DNA from: Bacteroidales bacterium UBA2800
GTDB taxonomy: Bacteria > Bacteroidota > Bacteroidia > Bacteroidales > Paludibacteraceae
DNA length: 9,835 nt
NCBI GenBank assembly: GCA_002351925.1
Contig: DEHM01000015.1
Coordinates: 10,187 to 20,021, forward strand
Direction of reading: 5' to 3'
Shown here: positions 5,255 to 9,835 of the stretch, in pieces
How the letters are laid out: each line of letters starts with the position of its first letter
Position numbering within the stretch: position 1 is the first letter of the stretch
The notes under the pieces: model-generated
Seen by the model: the letters and a program-made list of their open reading frames with translations, nothing else
The model's database searches: none
Told to the model about the DNA's origin: nothing
Position numbers and translations under genes: made by a program

Positions 5255-6814
5255 ATGCTCCGACTGATAGTATTCGGTCTTTTGTCCTTTGTCCTTTGTC
5301 CTTTGTCCTTCGCGGAGAAGACGATGGTATATCTGGAGCGCTCGGAGACCCTGAATTTCGACCAAGATCGCATACCCGACGCACAGATACTGAAGGGCAA
5401 TGTGGTGTTCCGTCACGAGGAGGCGCTGATGTATTGCGACAGCGCGTATTTCTACGAGAAGACCAATTCGTTGGACGCTTTCGGTCATGTGCGTTTTGTG
5501 CAAGGCGACACGCTGAGCGGCTTTGGCGACCTGCTCTTCTACGACGGCAACACACGCCTGGCGCGTATGAGGCGACATGTCAAGATGATCCACGGCCGCG
5601 CCGACGAGAACCCGACGATACTCACCACCGACAGCCTCAACTACGACCGAGCAGCCAACCGGGCATACTACTACACTGGCGGCACCGTAGAAGACACGCT
5701 GAACGTGCTGACCTCGGTTTACGGACAGTACGCACCTAACACCAAACAGGCGGTCTTCAGCCGCGAGGTGAAGCTGACTAACCCCAAGTTCACGCTCGAG
5801 AGCGACACGCTGCTCTACAACACCGAGACAAAGGTGGCCGATATTATCAGCCCGACGACCATTGTCTACGAGGAAGAGACGACTATCACCACCTCGCTCG
5901 GGTGGTATAACACGGATAACGAGAAGTCGATGTTGCTCAACCGCTCGCTGATAGTGCATGACGACGGCAAGACCATGACGGGCGACACCATCTTCTACGA
6001 CAAAGCCGTTGGCTTTGGCCGGGGCATAGGACGTCTGGTAATGAGCGATACCGCCCAACAGGCTACCCTCTACGGCGAGTATGGCGAGATGTGGGAAGAA
6101 GACAGCCGCGGCTATGCGACCGACAGCGCGCTGATGGTCGACTGGTCGGACACCGCGCACTTGGCCTATATACACGCCGACACCCTCTTCACCGAGGAGT
6201 TGCACTACGCCGATAGCGCCCTGCAGGACAGCACCTACCGCCGCGTGCGTGCGCACTATGGCGTGCGTGTCTGGCGCGGCGATATGCAGATGGTCTGCGA
6301 CTCGATGGTCTACTGGGGCAACGACTCCACCATCCATCTCTACACCAACCCGGTGTGCTGGAGCGAGAACCTGCAGATAGCGGCCGACAGCATCGTGGTA
6401 TATATCCTCAACGGAACGGTCGACCACGCCGTAGGTACCGGTAGCGCCCTCTGCGTGATGGAAGACACGCTGTCCTATTTCAACCAGATGAGCGGCAAGG
6501 AGGGTATCGCCTATCTGCGCGACGGCGAGGTGTATATGGTGGACATCAGCGGCAATGCCCTCACCATCTTCTATCCCAAAGAGGAGGACGGCGACCTGGT
6601 GGGCGTCAACACCACCGAGAGCAGTTACATACGCATCTATGTCAAGGAGCAGGAGATCGACCGTATCCGCTTCACCAAGGAGACGACGGGTATCCTCTAT
6701 CCGATGGACCAGGTGCCCGAGGGAGCCGAACGACTGGCGCTCTTCTTCTGGGCTGACGAGGCGCGACCCAAAGATGCGGACGACGTGTTCCGCAAGGCGA
6801 AAATAGAAAAATAA
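5255..6814 (+). CDS. OstA/LptA-like secreted protein
   Basis: A protein of 519 residues from the ATG at 5255 (528 from the ATG at 5228). After a signal peptide (MLRLIVFGLLSFVLCPLSFA), the region LERSETLNFDQD, ILKGNVVFRHEEALMYCDSA, AFGHVRFVQGDTLSG matches the N-terminal OstA-like domain of Bacteroidetes, related to LptA/LptD periplasmic proteins that carry LPS to the outer membrane. Beta-rich repeats with DSLxY/GDTxxY patterns continue through the protein, as expected for a beta-jellyroll solenoid. I do not see an LptD-type barrel, so a periplasmic bridge-like part is the likely role (inference). I chose 5255 because 5228-5243 is part of an intergenic repeat and the signal peptide proper begins at 5255. 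The hydrophobic core of the signal peptide is encoded by a four-unit TTTGTCC array, so expression could vary by slippage. It follows the SurA-like gene directly. Confidence 0.87.
   Translation: MLRLIVFGLLSFVLCPLSFAEKTMVYLERSETLNFDQDRIPDAQILKGNVVFRHEEALMYCDSAYFYEKTNSLDAFGHVRFVQGDTLSGFGDLLFYDGNTRLARMRRHVKMIHGRADENPTILTTDSLNYDRAANRAYYYTGGTVEDTLNVLTSVYGQYAPNTKQAVFSREVKLTNPKFTLESDTLLYNTETKVADIISPTTIVYEEETTITTSLGWYNTDNEKSMLLNRSLIVHDDGKTMTGDTIFYDKAVGFGRGIGRLVMSDTAQQATLYGEYGEMWEEDSRGYATDSALMVDWSDTAHLAYIHADTLFTEELHYADSALQDSTYRRVRAHYGVRVWRGDMQMVCDSMVYWGNDSTIHLYTNPVCWSENLQIAADSIVVYILNGTVDHAVGTGSALCVMEDTLSYFNQMSGKEGIAYLRDGEVYMVDISGNALTIFYPKEEDGDLVGVNTTESSYIRIYVKEQEIDRIRFTKETTGILYPMDQVPEGAERLALFFWADEARPKDADDVFRKAKIEK
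5281..5308 (+). repeat. Perfect heptanucleotide array in a signal-peptide sequence
   Basis: Four perfect TTTGTCC units (reverse complement GGACAAA), with partial continuation on both sides. Read in frame, 21 bp gives a heptapeptide period F-V-L-C-P-L-S, so it encodes residues 9-18 (LLSFVLCPLS), the hydrophobic core of the OstA-like signal peptide. Both other frames upstream contain stops (TGA at 5236, TGA and TAG at 5265 and 5268), so a one-unit slip would not be rescued from the nearby ATGs. Confidence 0.93.
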
Positions 6815-6815
6815 A

Positions 6816-7589
6816 ATGAACAACAACCATATGAAGAGAACTTTTTTAGCTCTGTGCGCTGTGCTACTGACCGTGAGCGTCATGGCACGTGACCTGCCCT
6901 ACCAGGGCTTTGGTATCCAAGTGGGCTTTGCCCAGCCTATCCTGCGTCTGGATCCCGATCCGACACCGTGGGTAGGAACTGCTCCGTATCAATACTACTC
7001 GTTGGGTCTGGACAACAAGACGAAAGCCAACGGTGTGAAGGTGGGCGTCGTGTACGATGTCACCTATGTGAAGGGCTTCGGTAGCTCTATCGGCCTCAAC
7101 TATACCTACGCCGCTGCCAAGAGCGGCTGGGAGCAAGTGGGCACCGTAGCGGAGTATCCTATCGCCCGCAAGCACACCAAGTACCACGCGCTGGAGTTGT
7201 ACGTCGACTGGCAGTATAAGTTCGAGGTGGCCAAGGAGACTTATATCATCCTCTACACCGGCCCTTCTATCCAGTATGCGGTCTCACTGAAGTCCTATGT
7301 GACCACAAAGGGTCTGGCCGATCAGCCGGAGACGCTGCTCCCCAATTCCGAGTACTCGCACTACGGCAACAACGACCGCCCGGACGAGAACATGAAGGCG
7401 CTCAACGTCACCTGGGGCGTGGGAGCCGGCTTCCAGTACCAGCGTTTCTTCCTGCGCGGTGGCTACGACTTCGGTCTGATCAACCCCTATCGCAACCGTA
7501 CGTTTGAAGGCAGCAGCCTCTCCACCGGCGGTCGACTCGACCAGTGGCAAATCAAACTGGGTGTATACCTCTGGTACGACAACGACTGA
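6816..7589 (+). CDS. Outer-membrane beta-barrel protein
   Basis: A 257-residue protein with a signal peptide (KRTFLALCAVLLTVSVMA, cleavage near ARD). The rest is alternating hydrophobic/polar strands with many aromatic and glycine residues, for example FGIQVGFAQPI, SIGLNYTYAAAKSGW, YHALELYVDWQYKFE, AGFQYQRFFLRGGYDFGL, ending in the strand QIKLGVYLWY. This fits an 8-strand-type OmpW/PorT-like porin-family barrel as found widely in Bacteroidetes; the exact family and ligand are not recognised. The ATG at 6816 lies in an A-rich start context one base after the previous stop; a second ATG at 6831 would remove five polar residues and gives the usual MKRT start. It is the likely client of the SurA-like pair encoded just upstream. 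The stop overlaps the dnaG start. Confidence 0.85.
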   Translation: MNNNHMKRTFLALCAVLLTVSVMARDLPYQGFGIQVGFAQPILRLDPDPTPWVGTAPYQYYSLGLDNKTKANGVKVGVVYDVTYVKGFGSSIGLNYTYAAAKSGWEQVGTVAEYPIARKHTKYHALELYVDWQYKFEVAKETYIILYTGPSIQYAVSLKSYVTTKGLADQPETLLPNSEYSHYGNNDRPDENMKALNVTWGVGAGFQYQRFFLRGGYDFGLINPYRNRTFEGSSLSTGGRLDQWQIKLGVYLWYDND

Positions 7590-9571
7590 TGATCCCACGT
7601 GACACCATAGATCGTATCTTCGCGGCCGCCAAGATAGAAGAGGTGGTCAGCGACTATGTCTCGCTCAAGAAGCGCGGCGCTAACCTCATCGGCCTCTGTC
7701 CTTTCCACAACGAGAAGACAGGTTCGTTCACTGTCAGCCCTAGCAAAGGTATCTACAAGTGCTTCGGCTGCGGTGCCAGCGGACACGCCGTAGGCTTCAT
7801 CATGGCCATCGAGCAGTGCTCTTTTGCCGATGCCGTACGTCAGTTGGGCAAGAAATACCATATCGAGGTGGAGGAGCGCCAACTGACGGCCGAGGAGCAG
7901 CAGCGCCAGGACGACCGCGAATCGATGTTCGTCGTCAACGACTACTGCAACACCTGGTTCCAGCAACAGCTCTGGGAGACCCAGGAGGGACAGGCTATCG
8001 GACTGAGTTATTTCCGCGAACGCGGACTGCGCGACGACATCATCCGTAAGTTCCAGCTCGGCTATTCGCCCGAGAAAGGAAGCCCCCTGGCCAAGGCCCT
8101 CAAAGCCAAAGGCTTCAAAGAGGAGTATATTCTCAACAATGTAGACACCCGCCTCGGCTGCGGCGTCTGCGGCAAGAGCGAACAGGACGGCCATCTCTAC
8201 GACCGTTTCCGCGACCGTGTCATCTTCCCCATCCTCACCCTCAGCGGTAAGACCGTCGCCTTTGCCGGACGTATCCTGAAGAAGAAAGACAACGTAGGCA
8301 AGTACGTCAACTCACCCGACTCGATTATCTACTCCAAGACCAACGAGCTCTACGGCATTTTCCAGGCCAAGCAGTCGATTGCCCGCCTCGACATGTGCTA
8401 CCTGGTGGAGGGACAGATGGACGCCATCTCCATGCATCAGGCGGGTATAGAGAACGTCGTGGCCAGTGGTGGCACCGCGCTCACCAAGCCGCAGATACGT
8501 CTCATCAAACGTTTCACCAGCAACATCACCGTCCTCTACGACGGCGACGCGGCCGGCATCCATGCCGCACTCCGGGGTATTGACATGTTCCTCGAAGAGG
8601 GTTTCAACGTCAAAGTGCTGCTGTTGCCTGATGGCGAAGACCCCGACAGCTTCGCACAGGGCCACGATGCCGCTTATTTTATCCAGTATATCCAGGACCA
8701 CCAGACCGACTTTATCCGTTTCAAGTCGGCCCTGCTGAGCCGTGAGGCCGGCGACGACCCGCAGAAGCGCGCCGCGCTCATCAAGGATATCGTCGCCTCT
8801 ATCGCCATCATACCCGACATGATCACCCGCCAGGTCTATATCAAAGACTGCGCCGAGCGGCTTCATATGGGCGAGCAGGTGCTCACGCGCGAGGTCATCG
8901 CCATGCGCCGCAAGAAAATGGAGGAGCGTAACAAAGAGGAGGAGCAAGCCGCGCTGCGGGAGCAAGAGACGGAGACGCAAACTCCGGAACCGGTTGCCCA
9001 ACCTCAACAGCCCGTCATGCCGCGTCCTCAGGTACACCAGCGACCCAAACAGTCGCCCGCCTCGACGCTCGAGCAGAACTTCTACAACCTCATGCAGCTG
9101 GTCGTACGCTTCGGCGAGCGACCCATCGACATCGACGGCACGATCTACTCCATCGGCGATGTCATCATCCTCACCATCGAGAGCGACGAGATAGCCCCGC
9201 CCAAACCCGTCTACCGGCGTATCATGGACGAGTTCCGGCAGCACAGCAAGGATCCGAATTTCGTGTCCGAACGCTTCTTTACGTTCCACGAAGACCCCGA
9301 AGTAAGTGCCGTTGCCGTCGACATGGTGGCCGACCAGTCGGTTGCCGCCGATGCCGAAGCGCACCTCGGCGAACTCGTCACCCAGCTCCTCTACGAGATC
9401 AAACTGACGGTCATCAACACCCAGATTGAGGAACTCAACGCCGGACTCAAGGAGGCGCAGGCCAACAACGACTGGGACCGCCAGCGCACGCTCCTGAGCT
9501 ACCAACCTCAACTGCTGCAACGTAAAAACGAGATCTGCCGGCAACTCGGCAACCGAATAATCACCATTTGA
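7589..9571 (+). CDS. dnaG: DNA primase DnaG
   Basis: A 660-residue replicative primase that makes RNA primers at the fork. From the ATG at 7589: the N-terminal CHC2 zinc-binding domain has C37-P-F-H40 and C58-F-G-C61. The primase core contains YFRERGL and then the RFRDRVIFPI and VAFAGRIL segments. The TOPRIM domain keeps its acidic residues: E274 in EGQMD, D318 and D320 in DGDAAG, D351 and D353 in EDPDSF. After ~455 comes a charged, then Gln/Pro-rich linker (PEPVAQPQQPVMPRP), followed by a ~180-residue C-terminal domain likely to contact the DnaB helicase. The start is set by the TGATG overlap with the barrel gene; the 15 residues of open frame upstream (from 7544) are the barrel gene in another frame. 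The first TOPRIM motif reads EGQMD where EGYxD is usual. A replication gene in an envelope gene run probably reflects shared growth control or chance. Confidence 0.96.
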   Translation: MIPRDTIDRIFAAAKIEEVVSDYVSLKKRGANLIGLCPFHNEKTGSFTVSPSKGIYKCFGCGASGHAVGFIMAIEQCSFADAVRQLGKKYHIEVEERQLTAEEQQRQDDRESMFVVNDYCNTWFQQQLWETQEGQAIGLSYFRERGLRDDIIRKFQLGYSPEKGSPLAKALKAKGFKEEYILNNVDTRLGCGVCGKSEQDGHLYDRFRDRVIFPILTLSGKTVAFAGRILKKKDNVGKYVNSPDSIIYSKTNELYGIFQAKQSIARLDMCYLVEGQMDAISMHQAGIENVVASGGTALTKPQIRLIKRFTSNITVLYDGDAAGIHAALRGIDMFLEEGFNVKVLLLPDGEDPDSFAQGHDAAYFIQYIQDHQTDFIRFKSALLSREAGDDPQKRAALIKDIVASIAIIPDMITRQVYIKDCAERLHMGEQVLTREVIAMRRKKMEERNKEEEQAALREQETETQTPEPVAQPQQPVMPRPQVHQRPKQSPASTLEQNFYNLMQLVVRFGERPIDIDGTIYSIGDVIILTIESDEIAPPKPVYRRIMDEFRQHSKDPNFVSERFFTFHEDPEVSAVAVDMVADQSVAADAEAHLGELVTQLLYEIKLTVINTQIEELNAGLKEAQANNDWDRQRTLLSYQPQLLQRKNEICRQLGNRIITI

Positions 9572-9572
9572 G

Positions 9573-9835
9573 ATGTTGTTTTCCGAGATCGCATACGGGC
9601 CAATTCACAGCCGCCGTCTGGGTACCAGCCTCGGCGTCGAACTCATGCCGCTGGAGCACAAGCTATGCACCTTCAACTGCGTCTACTGCGAGTGCGGATG
9701 GAACCGGCCGGTCTCCCATCCTGTCCTCCCCACGCGTGACGAGGTGCGCATGGCGCTGGAGACCAAACTGCAGCAGCTGCAGGCCGACCACGTGACACTC
9801 GACGTCATCACTTTCTCCGGCAACGGCGAACCGAC
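9573..9835 (+). CDS. Radical SAM protein, 5' part only
   Basis: Starts with ATG two bases after the dnaG stop and stays open to the window end (87 codons). Residues 32-39, CTFNCVYC, form the CX3CX2C motif that binds the 4Fe-4S cluster of radical SAM enzymes, and VITFSGNGEPT (from ~77) is the glycine-rich SAM-binding segment after the first strand. An additional cysteine follows at C41. The N-terminus GPIHSRRLGTSLGVELMP is typical of a conserved group of small uncharacterised radical SAM proteins of Bacteroidetes and other bacteria. The substrate cannot be told from this part. It is probably co-transcribed with dnaG. Confidence 0.9.
   Translation, partial: MLFSEIAYGPIHSRRLGTSLGVELMPLEHKLCTFNCVYCECGWNRPVSHPVLPTRDEVRMALETKLQQLQADHVTLDVITFSGNGEP

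Noticed and set aside
5204..6883. Long open frame on the minus strand opposite the OstA-like gene (~560 codons)
   Set aside because: No signal, domain or motif; low-information composition; the plus strand carries the recognised family. Its length reflects stop-poor complementary codons.
7544..7588. Upstream extension of dnaG by 15 residues
   Set aside because: These codons are the end of the barrel gene in another frame. The ATG at 7589 in the TGATG overlap gives the normal primase N-terminus MIPRDTIDRIF.
8312..9544. Long open frame on the minus strand opposite dnaG (~410 codons)
   Set aside because: Shadow of dnaG, whose zinc and TOPRIM motifs fix the coding strand.
1..9835. A new defence, mobile or toxin-antitoxin system
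   Set aside because: Every gene belongs to a recognised housekeeping or envelope family, and no nuclease, transposase, recombinase, toxin or phage gene is visible. The novelty in this window is in the repeats and promoter layout.

Overview
The window looks like a chromosomal segment from a moderately GC-rich member of the order Bacteroidales. The grounds are the gene families (a DUF4294 protein, a Bacteroidetes-type OstA/LptA-like protein, a tandem lipoprotein plus SurA pair), the Bacteroidetes promoter signature (TTTG/TTG, about 20 bp, TAnnTTTG) found three times, and A-rich rather than Shine-Dalgarno start regions. It is densely coding. No rRNA, tRNA, insertion sequence, CRISPR array, integrase or defence gene was seen.

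Left part, minus strand (36-1841): three overlapping genes read leftwards, prmC (release-factor glutamine methyltransferase), recX (RecA regulator) and a secreted DUF4294 protein. A promoter for this operon (1846-1877) lies across the start of the divergent gene ribD and places transcription start almost on the GTG start codon of prmC. The only good promoter for ribD (1680-1710) lies inside prmC. If both are used, the two 5' ends overlap as antisense RNAs for about 125 nt.

Middle and right part, plus strand: ribD (riboflavin deaminase/reductase) at 1864-2895, then a strong promoter (2899-2930) with an inverted repeat over its -33 box. This heads a tightly packed run of six genes: a SurA-N-like lipoprotein, a two-domain SurA-type prolyl isomerase, an OstA/LptA-like secreted protein, an outer-membrane beta-barrel protein, DNA primase dnaG and the start of a radical SAM protein cut by the window edge. 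The first four fit envelope assembly: chaperoning of outer-membrane proteins, LPS-transport-like function, and a barrel protein. dnaG is translationally coupled to the barrel gene by a one-base TGATG overlap.

The most unusual signal is not a gene. Four short tandem arrays with 7- or 8-base units sit inside three otherwise ordinary genes: prmC 1501-1542, ribD 2047-2078, ribD 2381-2408 and the OstA-like gene 5281-5308. Two of them use essentially the same heptamer (GGACAAT/GGACAAA) on opposite strands. All keep the reading frame at present and fall in a linker, a loop or a signal peptide. Because 7 and 8 are not multiples of 3, a one-unit slip would shift the frame. A fifth, looser repeat (5184-5243) forms the junction between the surA-like and OstA-like genes. 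This may be a family of expanding micro-repeats or a set of phase-variation sites. The sequence shows the arrays; their activity is inference.
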